From assembly GCF_020216685.1 (NCBI RefSeq), contig NZ_JAIWNS010000116.1:1-17701 (forward strand): 17,701 bases of DNA, given 5' to 3'. The notes beneath the pieces were generated by a model that was not told the DNA's origin, made no database searches, and saw only the letters and a program-made list of their open reading frames with translations. A program made the translations under genes and the position numbers. Positions 1-7,505 of this stretch are shown piece by piece (positions within the stretch are counted from its first letter, which is position 1; each line of letters begins with the position of its first letter). This DNA comes from Methanospirillum hungatei. Lineage in GTDB: Archaea > Halobacteriota > Methanomicrobia > Methanomicrobiales > Methanospirillaceae.

Positions 1-279
1 GGGATGCGTATTCTCACAGGAGAGCGCAGCGAACTTTTCCACAAGATCTGATGCGATGCTGAATGCATAATCCGGATCCCCTCTGACACACAGAGATATC
101 GCAGCATTTCCTCGTGTTTTATAGGGGATGGTCGGGTTGAGTCTGACCAGTCTGGAAGAAAATACCTTCATTCCGGACTTTTCAAGAAGAGTGGCCAGCA
201 CTGCTCCAAGCCAGGTCGTACACATGCCATCCGGAGCATCCGTATCATCAAGGCCTATTAAAAACCGGGTATTCGTCAT
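1..279 (-). CDS. tiaS: tRNA(Ile2) 2-agmatinylcytidine synthetase TiaS, N-terminal part (cut by window edge)
   Basis: TiaS attaches agmatine to C34 of the CAU-anticodon isoleucine tRNA of archaea, so that it reads AUA and not AUG. Reading the minus strand from the ATG at 279 gives 93 uninterrupted codons that leave the window without a stop. The protein opens with LIGLDDTDAPDGMCTTWLG and continues with SSRLVRLNPTIPYKTRGNAA. Both are hallmark blocks of the TiaS N-terminal domain, in the expected order and distance from the start. Family members are usually above 400 residues, so about a quarter is visible. The ATG at 290 can be excluded as start because it meets a stop after three codons. The gene is divergent from the helix-turn-helix regulator at 407, with 127 bases between the start codons. 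Identification is firm from motifs; the C-terminal zinc and OB-type regions cannot be checked here. Confidence 0.93.
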   Translation of the reverse strand, partial: MTNTRFLIGLDDTDAPDGMCTTWLGAVLATLLEKSGMKVFSSRLVRLNPTIPYKTRGNAAISLCVRGDPDYAFSIASDLVEKFAALSCENTHP

Positions 280-299
280 CAGCTTTTCATCCGTATATT

Positions 300-321
300 C
301 ATGCAAATCTCATGCAAATCA
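300..321. repeat. Tandem 11-bp direct repeat in the tiaS / HTH-regulator intergenic region
   Basis: CATGCAAATCT is followed directly by CATGCAAATCA, giving two copies in phase with one DNA turn. The repeat lies 21 bases upstream of the tiaS start, where a TiaS promoter or operator would sit. A tandem repeat at about one helical turn could bind a regulator dimer, for instance the product of the adjacent divergent gene. That role is inference. Confidence 0.45.
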
Positions 322-390
322 GGGAGCATCCAGATTATCTGCGAATTATGAATCTGCGCACCACATTCCTTATGTACAGGAATTATACAA

Positions 391-406
391 GTACCTTCTA
401 CGGTAC
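391..406. promoter_or_regulatory. Inverted repeat touching the start codon of the HTH regulator
   Basis: GTACC-ttctac-GGTAC ends on the base before the ATG at 407. A further GTAC lies at 374-377, so ATGTAC (372-377) and GTACAT (403-408) also form an outer inverted repeat. No Shine-Dalgarno sequence is visible, and TATA-like CTTATGTA (369-376) would place transcription start near the ATG. A nearly leaderless transcript with an operator over its start would suit autoregulation. The repeat is seen; its role is inferred. Confidence 0.35.
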
Positions 407-1327
407 ATGTCCCAGGATCGTCTGCTCCGTAATGTCATCAGTGTGATGATCATGGCAGGATATGAAGTATCCGAAGTTTTCGCAATGAGACCGAAGAGTT
501 TTGATATCATTGCAGGAAATGGTGAACGGATAGTAGTCCTGAAAGTCATCTCACATATCGATAGCATAAGCGAAGAGAATGCACGGGATCTTGACAGAAT
601 CGCCCGTAATCTGGACGGGACACCTCTTATCGTCGGCGAACGGGCCCGTGATGCTGAACTTGAACGTGGCGCAGTATATGTCAGGTACGGAATATTCGCG
701 ATAAATTACCCGACTCTGCACGATTATTTTGTAGAAGACTCTCCCCCGCTCATTTATGCATCACCCGGCGGTCTGTATGTGAATATCAGCGGGGAACGGC
801 TGCGAGAACTTCGTGAGACGAGAAGCCTCTCCCTCGGAGACCTGGGTCAGATTCTTGGCGTTTCCAGACGGACGGTAGCGAAATATGAAGCAGGGATGGG
901 GACAACGATTGAGATCGCGCTCCGTATTGAAGAGACGTTTGACTCAGGGGTAGTCGAGCCGATCGACCTCATTCAGTCCAAATCCCAGTTTAAAAAACCT
1001 GAAATCCCGGAGGTTCCGGAGGAGATCCCGATTCAGGCTGCCATAGAAGAGATGGGGATGCATGTCCAGCTCATGCATCATGCACCATTTCAGGCCCTTG
1101 TCAGGTATGATTCACATACCATCCTCACCGGATATGGATCAGCACAAAAAGTCGCACGACGTGCCGGGATCATTGGCAACATTTCCCAGGTGACGCGGAC
1201 ACATGCCATGTGTGTGATGACCGATGATCACAGGCAGCGCAGAATAGGCCGTACCCTGATGATTGGTGAGGACTCTCTTCTTTCCCTTGATGAGCCTGAT
1301 GACCTCATCAATCTGATCCTAAACTGA
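407..1327 (+). CDS. Archaeal HTH-type transcriptional regulator with nuclease-like N-terminal domain
   Basis: This 306-residue protein matches a conserved archaeal family annotated as putative HTH-type transcriptional regulatory proteins. Residues 1-110 resemble a restriction-endonuclease-like fold: SFDIIA (31-36) followed by VVLKV (43-47) recalls a PD-(D/E)XK core in which the acidic residue of the E-x-K step is replaced, so activity is doubtful. Residues 129-163 (ERLRELRET...GVSRRTVAKYEAG) form a Cro/C1-type helix-turn-helix. The C-terminal 100 residues have no obvious motif. I start at the ATG at 407 (MSQDRLL) because family members begin there. The open frame extends upstream to 128, but that part is antisense to tiaS and codes for nothing recognisable. 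The gene stops 53 bases before the thermosome, which has its own promoter. Target genes are unknown; autoregulation or control of a neighbour is possible. Confidence 0.88.
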   Translation: MSQDRLLRNVISVMIMAGYEVSEVFAMRPKSFDIIAGNGERIVVLKVISHIDSISEENARDLDRIARNLDGTPLIVGERARDAELERGAVYVRYGIFAINYPTLHDYFVEDSPPLIYASPGGLYVNISGERLRELRETRSLSLGDLGQILGVSRRTVAKYEAGMGTTIEIALRIEETFDSGVVEPIDLIQSKSQFKKPEIPEVPEEIPIQAAIEEMGMHVQLMHHAPFQALVRYDSHTILTGYGSAQKVARRAGIIGNISQVTRTHAMCVMTDDHRQRRIGRTLMIGEDSLLSLDEPDDLINLILN

Positions 1328-1331
1328 TATT

Positions 1332-1375
1332 TTTATATAGAACCACTAAACAACCTTATCCTACAACGTGGTGAT
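1332..1375 (+). promoter_or_regulatory. Thermosome promoter (TATA box) and ribosome binding site
   Basis: TTTATATA at 1332-1339 is a near-consensus methanogen TATA box and would start transcription at about 1360-1365. GGTGAT at 1370-1375 matches the archaeal anti-SD and lies five bases before the ATG at 1381. The leader is therefore only about 20 bases. The TATA box begins five bases after the stop of the upstream gene, so thsA is probably transcribed on its own. Confidence 0.8.
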
Positions 1376-1380
1376 ATTTT

Positions 1381-3042
1381 ATGGCTACACAACTTGGAGG
1401 ACAGCCAATTCTCATCCTTAAAGAAGGAAGTTCCCGTACCCGCGGGCGCGATGCACAGGGCATGAACATCGCCGCAGCAAAGGCCGTTGCCAATGCAGTC
1501 CGGACCACTCTCGGACCAAAGGGCATGGATAAGATGCTGGTCGATACCATCGGTGATGTCGTCATTACCAATGATGGAGTAACCATTCTCAAAGAGATGG
1601 ACATCGAACACCCTGCTGCAAAGATGATGGTGGAGATCGCAAAGACCCAGGATGATGAGGTCGGCGATGGAACCACCACTGCAGTAGTTATCGCAGGAGA
1701 ACTCCTGAAACGCTCAGAAGAACTCCTTGAACAGGATGTTCACCCAACGGTTATCGCCCATGGATACCGGATGGCAGCTGAGAAGGCACAGGAACTTCTC
1801 AAGAAGATTGCGATTGATGTCAAGCCGAGAGATACGAAGATACTCAAGAAAATAGCCGAGACCGCAATGACCGGAAAGGGCGCAGAAGCAGCAAAAGAGA
1901 AATTCTGTGACCTTGTCGTCCAGGCAGTCACCATGGTTGCCGATGATGATGGAACGGTTGACACTGAAAATATCAAGATTGAGAAGAAAGTCGGTGGTTC
2001 AATCGAAGATTCAGAGATCGTCCTCGGAATGGTCATTGATAAGGAACGTGTCCACCCCGGCATGCCAGAGAAGGTCACCAAGGCAAAAATTATGCTCCTG
2101 AACGCTGCAGTCGAGTTCAAGAAGACTGAAGTTGACGCAGAGATCAGCATCACCAGCCCTGACCAGCTCCAGGCATTCCTTGATGAAGAAGAGCGCATGA
2201 TCAAGTCCATCACCGACAAGATCATCAAGAGCGGTGCAAAAGTTCTCTTCTGTCAGAAAGGAATTGATGACATTGCCCAGCACTACCTTGCAAAAGCAGG
2301 TATCCTTGCAGTCCGCCGTGTCAAGAAGTCTGACATGGAGAAACTCAACCGTGCAACCGGTGCATCCATCATCTCCAGTATTGATGCAATCCAGGGATCT
2401 GAACTCGGATATGCAGGCTTGGTCGAGGAACGCAAGATCTCAGGCGAAGAGATGATCTTTGTCGAGGAATGCAAGAACCCCAAGGCGGTCTCCATCATCA
2501 TTCACGGTGGAACTGAGCATGTCGTTGCAGAACTTGACCGTGCCTTCGAAGATGCCATCCGTGTCGTCGGTGTCGTTCTTGAGGACAAGAAGTGTGTAGC
2601 CGGTGGCGGAGCTCCGGAGACTGAACTCTCATTACGTCTTCGCGAGTATGCAGCAAGTGTCGGTGGCCGTGCACAGCTCGCCATCGAAGCATTTGCAGCA
2701 GCCCTTGAGATCATCCCCCGCACTCTTGCAGAGAATGCCGGACTTGACCCGATTGACATGCTTGTCGAGCTTCGTGCAGCACATGAGAAGGGTCAGAAGA
2801 CAGTCGGTCTGAATGTATTCGATGCAAAGCCATCCGACATGTACAAGGAAGGCGTAGTAGAGCCGCTCCGTGTCAAGACTCAGGCAATTGCAAGTGCAGC
2901 AGAAGCAGCAGTAATGATCCTGCGGATTGATGACATCATCGCTTCAGCAAAATCAGCAGCACCAGACATGCCACCAGGCGGAATGGGAGGCATGGGCGGC
3001 GGCGGTATGGGTGGAATGGGCGATATGGGCATGGGTATGTAA
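1381..3042 (+). CDS. thsA: Thermosome subunit (group II chaperonin)
   Basis: The product is a cytosolic ATP-dependent chaperonin subunit that assembles into double rings with a built-in lid and refolds proteins. At 553 residues it has the usual length. Residues 45-53 (GPKGMDKML), 63-70 (TNDGVTIL) and the GDGTTT loop at 95-100 form the nucleotide site, and VAGGGAPE near 406-413 is the second equatorial signature. The tail after about residue 530 is a Gly-Met repeat typical of thermosomes. The start is fixed by the SD at 1370-1375. Codon use is regular and the gene appears highly expressed, with a strong TATA box. Archaea often carry two or three paralogous subunits; whether this is alpha or beta cannot be told from the window, so the symbol is generic. 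The gene converges with cheW, with 43 bases between the stops. Confidence 0.97.
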   Translation: MATQLGGQPILILKEGSSRTRGRDAQGMNIAAAKAVANAVRTTLGPKGMDKMLVDTIGDVVITNDGVTILKEMDIEHPAAKMMVEIAKTQDDEVGDGTTTAVVIAGELLKRSEELLEQDVHPTVIAHGYRMAAEKAQELLKKIAIDVKPRDTKILKKIAETAMTGKGAEAAKEKFCDLVVQAVTMVADDDGTVDTENIKIEKKVGGSIEDSEIVLGMVIDKERVHPGMPEKVTKAKIMLLNAAVEFKKTEVDAEISITSPDQLQAFLDEEERMIKSITDKIIKSGAKVLFCQKGIDDIAQHYLAKAGILAVRRVKKSDMEKLNRATGASIISSIDAIQGSELGYAGLVEERKISGEEMIFVEECKNPKAVSIIIHGGTEHVVAELDRAFEDAIRVVGVVLEDKKCVAGGGAPETELSLRLREYAASVGGRAQLAIEAFAAALEIIPRTLAENAGLDPIDMLVELRAAHEKGQKTVGLNVFDAKPSDMYKEGVVEPLRVKTQAIASAAEAAVMILRIDDIIASAKSAAPDMPPGGMGGMGGGGMGGMGDMGMGM

Positions 3043-3053
3043 ATACCCCCATA
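3024..3053 (+). other. Hairpin spanning the thermosome stop codon
   Basis: GGGTAT (3033-3038), loop GTAA (3039-3042) and ATACCC (3043-3048) form a perfect six-pair stem whose loop contains the TAA stop. TATGG (3024-3028) and CCATA (3049-3053) extend the stem below a small bulge. An A-rich rather than T-rich stretch follows on the plus strand, so this is not a classical archaeal terminator. It may mark or protect the 3' end of the message. Confidence 0.4.
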
Positions 3054-3069
3054 CCAACAAAACACTCAT

Positions 3070-3085
3070 AAAAAGAATAAAAAAA
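3070..3085 (-). terminator. Poly-T terminator of cheW
   Basis: Read on the minus strand, the bases just after the cheW TAA are TTTTTTTATTCTTTTT. Archaeal RNA polymerase terminates at such T-runs without needing a hairpin. The position directly behind the stop codon supports this role. Confidence 0.7.
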
Positions 3086-3595
3086 TTACTCATGAAGGGA
3101 TGACGAGGCTTCTGTCGTCCCGGTCAGAATTTTTTTCACATCTACCCAGATAATCAGTCTTTTCTGTGATTCATGTTCTTCTGAAGAACTTTCAGCCCTG
3201 ATTCCTTCTTCTTCATCGAGTTTGATAATGCCCTGAATATAATCGGTCAGGTGCTCATCTACTCCCTTAATATTGGTATCGATGGAATTCTCATCAATAG
3301 TCAGGACACTATGCACCTCATCGACGATAACACCGACACTGGTATTTTCAAAGGCATCCGGGATGAGCACCATTATCTTCTGCTCTTCCCGCTGCTTAGC
3401 CGGTGTGATGCCAAGAAGATAATGCAGGTTTATGATGGTGGTTATCTCTCCCCGGAGGTTTAAGAGACCGGTGACATGAGAGGGAGCACGGGGTATTGGT
3501 GTTATTGGCAGCATCTCCACGATTTCACGTGCTATGCCGATATCCATGGCATATAATTCTCCCCCTAGCTCAAATTCCAAAATATCTACAACCAT
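3086..3595 (-). CDS. cheW: CheW-family chemotaxis adaptor protein
   Basis: CheW couples chemoreceptors to the histidine kinase CheA in the cytoplasmic signalling array. The 169-residue protein fills one CheW domain: VVDILEFELGGELYAMDI at the N-terminus, the signature GLLNLRGEITTIINLHYLLG at about 43-62, then GVIVDEVHSVL and a final beta strand (IIWVDVKKIL). An acidic, serine-rich stretch (EEEGIRAESSSEEHESQK) is inserted before that last strand, making the protein somewhat longer than a minimal CheW. The start ATG at 3595 is the only reasonable one, since an in-frame TGA lies 23 bases upstream. AGG is almost adjacent to the ATG, so SD spacing is poor and the start overlaps an inverted repeat. 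It is divergent from the receptor gene at 4213, whose signalling tip it probably contacts. Confidence 0.95.
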   Translation of the reverse strand: MVVDILEFELGGELYAMDIGIAREIVEMLPITPIPRAPSHVTGLLNLRGEITTIINLHYLLGITPAKQREEQKIMVLIPDAFENTSVGVIVDEVHSVLTIDENSIDTNIKGVDEHLTDYIQGIIKLDEEEGIRAESSSEEHESQKRLIIWVDVKKILTGTTEASSSLHE

Positions 3596-3596
3596 A

Positions 3597-3621
3597 CCTG
3601 AAGATTGATCTATTCTTCAGG
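3597..3621. promoter_or_regulatory. Perfect inverted repeat immediately upstream of cheW
   Basis: CCTGAAGA (3597-3604) and TCTTCAGG (3614-3621) are perfect eight-base arms around a nine-base centre. In the cheW message the 3' arm carries the only SD-like AGG and ends one base before the start codon. If it forms in RNA it would hide the ribosome site; in DNA it could be an operator. Both readings are inference. Confidence 0.45.
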
Positions 3622-3982
3622 GGTTTGAACTTTTGGGAATGCACAATAATGACAATTTGTGAACCTGAAAATAGGATGCATGCTGGTGGTAATTAATCAG
3701 GGAATGTGTAAATGCAGGAGAATAACACCTGCCTGTGTGTGCTGAACCAAACCCCCCGGATATCTCATGCCTGATATGTTCACACAAGTTCCCTGACAAT
3801 ATTTCATTCTTTTTAGACAGATATATAAAACTTCGGTAATATTTTTGAAAAATACAGCCATGACATCGTATAATTGATCTTCCGTGATCACCTATGAAAA
3901 ACCAAAAAAGGAGCACTATTAGACCCTAATTTACATTTAAATGATAAATTAAAATTTTTATGACAAAAGCATTCATTTCTGA

Positions 3983-3991
3983 ATATATAAG
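3983..3991 (+). promoter_or_regulatory. Candidate TATA box for the receptor gene
   Basis: ATATATAAG sits within TGAATATATAAGAAC, which resembles an archaeal BRE plus TATA element. It would start transcription near 4012-4018, giving a leader of about 200 bases before the ATG at 4213. A similar element at 3820-3830 is an alternative upstream promoter. Confidence 0.4.
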
Positions 3992-4120
3992 AACCGTATT
4001 ATAAGTATTTTATAGATGATTCCAAACCTGACAATTTCTCTGATAACTGATAATACGCGCAGAAAAACATAATAATTCAGATACGCATCATGACTCTTAC
4101 GGCACCTGATTCATACCAAT

Positions 4121-4148
4121 TGAAAAGTTCAAGAAGGAACACTTTTCA
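4121..4148. promoter_or_regulatory. Inverted repeat in the receptor leader
   Basis: TGAAAAGT (4121-4128) and ACTTTTCA (4141-4148) are perfect arms around 12 bases. With a two-base bulge the pairing extends to GTTC/GAAC and gives a ten-pair stem. It ends 64 bases before the receptor start and so would lie within the transcript if transcription starts near 4015. It could be an RNA structure or a protein-binding site. Confidence 0.4.
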
Positions 4149-4212
4149 TCTTCACAGAGAAAGGAGTATTATTCATAACTGATGGCAGGGGCTATCTCAA
4201 AAGGGATGGAAT

Positions 4213-6510
4213 ATGGCTGGAAATCCAATTAAGGTGTTATTTGTCGAAGACAATGAGGATCATGCCTTTCTTATTATCCATGAACTAAAAAAGGGCGGAT
4301 ATGATCCTACATTAAAACGAGTCGATACCATAGAAGATGTCAGGTCTTCTCTGGATTCAAATGAATGGGATGTTCTCCTCTGTGATTACAGTCTGCCCGG
4401 GTTCAATGGTGTGGATGTTATTGAGGAATATCGGAAAAGGAACCTTGATTATCCCTTCATTATTGTATCAGGTGAAATTGGTGAAGATACGGCAGTCACC
4501 CTGATGAAACGCGGAGCACATGATTATGTGTTCAAAGGCAATCTCTCTCCACTTGTTCCGGTCATCGAACGTGAGATCAGAGATGCTCAAAACCGTCAGA
4601 AACGACGGGAGATAGAGGAACTGCAACGTGCAGAGGCGATAAAATTCAGGGCTATGATCGACTCCTCATATGATGCCATCACCCTCTTTGATAACGATAC
4701 CCTCATTGAGTGCAATGCAACAACCCCGAAGATATTCAGGGTCCCAGACTCACAATCAATACTGGGAGCCTCAATATACTCACTCGCCCCTGAAAACCAG
4801 GCAGATGGTTCATCATCGAGGATCTTTTTTAACAAGGCATTTACCGCTGCAAAACAGGGCATCCCCCAGGATCTTGAATGCATCCTGAACCGGTTTGATG
4901 GTACATCCTTTGATGTCGAACTCACCCTTACGTTACTTACCCTTCCTGAAGGCCCAAGAATCCAGGCCACCTTCCGTGATATCAGCGAACGGAAAAAGGC
5001 AGAGCGTGAGATGCAGGAGCAGATGGAGACCATCAAAGAACTCCAGCAGCAGGAGATGACCATGATCAATCAGAACCCGCTCCCCCTTCTGCTCATGGAC
5101 CTGCAACTGCACATCCTGAAGGTGAACGCATCCTTCATTGAGATGAGCGGGTACACCGAGCAGCAGCTCCTCTCCATGCGTGCCAATGATTTCAAAGTCC
5201 TTGAAAAAACCGGTCAGGGTCTTCGTGATGCATTGAAAACAAAAAAAGCAGTAACAGGGCAACTCGTCGTGGAATTTCCGGCAGGTATTCACCATATTGA
5301 GCAGGATATCATCCCGCTTCTTGACAAGCACCACGAAGTTGTCAGCATCATGTCCACATACAAGGACAAGACAAACGAGATCAAAAAGGAGCAGGAGATC
5401 CAGCGTATGATAAAGGAGGCGGAAGAACATGCCAGCCTCCTTGATCTTGCTGCAAAAGATATCGGTGAAGCGTTTGCCCTTGTTTCAAAGGGAGACATGA
5501 CCACTGAAATAGTAAAACGTGAGAATGACCCGCTCATTGCCGTAAAAGAGAACGCAAATAAGACCATAGCAGCACTTCGAAAGGCGTTGCAGGAGGTCAG
5601 CAGAGTCTCAACCAGTGTCTCGGAGAACATGGGGGAGATCAGTAAAGGATCATCTGACATCGCGAGAGCCACTCAGGCAGTTGCCAAAACCACCATGGAG
5701 TCTTCAGAAATCGGGAAGAACCTCATCTCCCACATGGAAGATATCACCAACAAGATCTCAAACCTCTCCGCCTCAAATGAAGAGATAACCAGTACCAGCC
5801 AGGAGGTTCTCCGTCATGCCAGAGATGTCGCAACACGGGGGAATGAGGCACAGACCCTTGGTAATGAAGCAAACAACAAGATGAGCCTTGTGATGAAGAT
5901 AGCGCAGGAGAGTGTTGAGGATATTGATGAACTCAACTCACAGATTCGGGAGATCAATAAGATCGTCAAGATGATCAATGACATTGCCGGACAGATCAAT
6001 CTGCTTGCCCTGAATGCTGCAATCGAAGCTGCACGGGCAGGAGATGCCGGAAGAGGGTTTGCAGTTGTTGCCGGTGAAGTCAAGAACCTGGCCGCTGATG
6101 CACGGAAAGCAACCGACCATATCGGCGATGTCATTACCGCCATTCAGCGGAGCAGTGAGAAGACATCAACGGCTATCCGCTCTTCCCACTCAGAGATTGC
6201 TGTCGGCGTGGAGAGTGTGAACAAGACCATCGAGTCACTCAATATTATGGTCAGCGGGGCATCAGAAGTGACCAGAGACATGGGAGAGATTGTCAGGGCG
6301 ATAGAAGACCAGGCAAATATTGCCACAGCCATCGTTAACACTGCACAGGAAGGGATCAGTCTGACAAGTGAAAACCTTACTCAGATAGAAGAACTCTCTG
6401 CCCTTGCAGAATCGGTCAGTGCCTCAGTCCAGGAGATCAACAGTGCAATTATTGAAGTTGAAGGACTCTCCGGAGAACTCCGGACCCAGATTCAGGCCTT
6501 TAAAATATAA
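4213..6510 (+). CDS. Soluble methyl-accepting chemotaxis receptor with receiver and two PAS domains
   Basis: This 765-residue protein has no transmembrane segment and should be a cytoplasmic chemoreceptor. Domains in order: a response-regulator receiver (about 5-122) with acidic pocket E12/D13, phosphoacceptor D58, S86 and K108; a PAS domain (about 142-265, ending DISERKKAE); a second PAS (about 282-392); a HAMP-like or linker segment (about 415-470); and the MCP signalling coiled coil to the C-terminus. The conserved hairpin tip [21 protein letters not shown] spans 590-610 and continues with [11 protein letters not shown]. The start ATG at 4213 is preceded by GGGATGGA. It would pass signals through CheW (divergent neighbour) to CheA. 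The receiver implies that phosphorylation by a histidine kinase modulates the receptor. PAS ligands (redox, small molecule) cannot be told. The identification is firm; the signal sensed is unknown. Confidence 0.93.
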   Translation: MAGNPIKVLFVEDNEDHAFLIIHELKKGGYDPTLKRVDTIEDVRSSLDSNEWDVLLCDYSLPGFNGVDVIEEYRKRNLDYPFIIVSGEIGEDTAVTLMKRGAHDYVFKGNLSPLVPVIEREIRDAQNRQKRREIEELQRAEAIKFRAMIDSSYDAITLFDNDTLIECNATTPKIFRVPDSQSILGASIYSLAPENQADGSSSRIFFNKAFTAAKQGIPQDLECILNRFDGTSFDVELTLTLLTLPEGPRIQATFRDISERKKAEREMQEQMETIKELQQQEMTMINQNPLPLLLMDLQLHILKVNASFIEMSGYTEQQLLSMRANDFKVLEKTGQGLRDALKTKKAVTGQLVVEFPAGIHHIEQDIIPLLDKHHEVVSIMSTYKDKTNEIKKEQEIQRMIKEAEEHASLLDLAAKDIGEAFALVSKGDMTTEIVKRENDPLIAVKENANKTIAALRKALQEVSRVSTSVSENMGEISKGSSDIARATQAVAKTTMESSEIGKNLISHMEDITNKISNLSASNEEITSTSQEVLRHARDVATRGNEAQTLGNEANNKMSLVMKIAQESVEDIDELNSQIREINKIVKMINDIAGQINLLALNAAIEAARAGDAGRGFAVVAGEVKNLAADARKATDHIGDVITAIQRSSEKTSTAIRSSHSEIAVGVESVNKTIESLNIMVSGASEVTRDMGEIVRAIEDQANIATAIVNTAQEGISLTSENLTQIEELSALAESVSASVQEINSAIIEVEGLSGELRTQIQAFKI

Positions 6511-7443
6511 TTAAAAAAAGTTCTGGGTGGCATAATAATATTCACCATCAAATGCCACCCCGATTCCTATTTTTTCGTGAGCGGGGAGGAGAAGTGCCTC
6601 TTTATGCGGCGGGCTGTCCATGAAGGATTCAATGGCCACCTGTGCAATCTCATAGGGATCATCATTTCTGATCTCTCCAAACCCGTACACATTCTTTTCA
6701 ACCGGAATTTTCACAATATTCTCTCCGATTCCGTAAAACGATGTCCCATCCGGCAGAGTCCTGGACTGATCATAATGATGGCGATCTGCACGATCGGCAG
6801 GGTCCTCACCGTCCGGATTGGTATGATCAAAAAAGCCCCGCTGAGCCATATCTTTGCTGTGCTCAAGGGCGATCACATCCAGAGCGGTGTCACGGGTAAG
6901 TGATGGCAGGTCCCGGAGGGCACGTTCATCATTTGAGAGATCAAGAATGATCTCTGCAATCTTTTCATTGAACCATTCCTGCGGCCGGGTGTATGTCTTC
7001 CCGATAGTAACGGTCCCCTGTGATATGACATCATTTTCAGGACGGGGATCAGGAGTAAGGGAAAAACCCGGTCCTAGAATTGCACCTGCGATATACTCCC
7101 CCGGAGGAATGGTATCTGGCACTGTTGCCAGGAGTTCACGATGGGCAGTCTCTCCAGGCCTGAGGAATGAGAATTGCACCGAACCCAACTCATAATCAGC
7201 CGGTGTAATCTCCTCATCAGGAGAGAGATAAAAAGTCACTTTTCTGCTCATCGAGATCATCTGACCATAATTGACTGCGGTCACACTTCCAAAAACGGGA
7301 GAGCCTGGAGCAGCAGAGGGCTGAACATCGATTGAAAGCAGTCCGAGATCTGCTGCTTTTTCTTCTCCTGCCACAAAACACGGAATCGTAAGAAGCAGAA
7401 CACAGATGAGGAAAAGACGAAATCTCAGAATGAAATCACCCAT
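6511..7443 (-). CDS. Secreted CARDB + CAP (SCP/YkwD-like) domain protein
   Basis: This is a 310-residue exported protein of unknown role. Residues 1-26 form a signal peptide (RFRLFLICVLLLTIPCFVAG). Residues 33-148 look like a CARDB-type beta-sandwich (SIDVQPSAAPGSPVFGSVTAVNYG, YLSPDEEIT). Residues 155-310 form a CAP domain of the YkwD branch: LEHSKDMAQRGFFDHTNPDGEDPADRA, GIGENI at 238-243 and SPPHKEALL at 278-286. The putative CAP pocket residues H195, H207, E241 and H280 are all present. The ATG at 7443 has AGGT five bases upstream. Its TAA (6513-6511) directly abuts the TAA of the converging receptor gene with no base between. It follows rimI by 62 bases on the same strand and may be co-transcribed. 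CAP proteins are diverse in function, so no reaction is assigned. Confidence 0.85.
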   Translation of the reverse strand: MGDFILRFRLFLICVLLLTIPCFVAGEEKAADLGLLSIDVQPSAAPGSPVFGSVTAVNYGQMISMSRKVTFYLSPDEEITPADYELGSVQFSFLRPGETAHRELLATVPDTIPPGEYIAGAILGPGFSLTPDPRPENDVISQGTVTIGKTYTRPQEWFNEKIAEIILDLSNDERALRDLPSLTRDTALDVIALEHSKDMAQRGFFDHTNPDGEDPADRADRHHYDQSRTLPDGTSFYGIGENIVKIPVEKNVYGFGEIRNDDPYEIAQVAIESFMDSPPHKEALLLPAHEKIGIGVAFDGEYYYATQNFF

Positions 7444-7505
7444 AAAAACCTGAAGAGTTTGCTAAAATATTGTCTGATCTCACCATCATTAGAGTTTCTG
7501 GTCTC

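Larger units (their letters stand above)
3622..4212. other. Long AT-rich intergenic region between cheW and the receptor gene
   Basis: About 590 bases hold no convincing gene. The longest open frames (up to 99 codons, minus strand, 3617-3916) have no SD, no recognisable motif and unbiased composition. Visible elements are a TATA-like ATATATAAAAC at 3820-3830, a second TATATAAG near 3984-3991, a small inverted repeat ATTAG-acc-CTAAT at 3918-3930 and a larger inverted repeat at 4121-4148. The region is more AT-rich than the flanking genes. It probably holds the divergent promoters of cheW and the receptor, with a long receptor leader. An unannotated small RNA starting downstream of 3830 cannot be excluded. 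Confidence 0.5.

Noticed and set aside
128..406. In-frame upstream extension of the HTH regulator to 399 residues
   Set aside because: It lies antisense to the N-terminal coding part of tiaS, has no family similarity or SD, and homologs begin at MSQDRLL (407).
3617..3916. 99-codon minus-strand open frame in the cheW-receptor gap
   Set aside because: No SD, no motif and low-quality composition; noted as part of the intergenic region only.
4182..4232. 16-codon open frame overlapping the receptor start, with AAGGAG at 4161-4166
   Set aside because: SD spacing of 15 bases is too long and the peptide shows no attenuation-type codon run; a leader peptide cannot be supported.
4596..5672. Minus-strand open frames opposite the receptor gene
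   Set aside because: They are Ser/Arg- or Leu/His-rich shadows of a coding strand with conserved PAS and MCP motifs.
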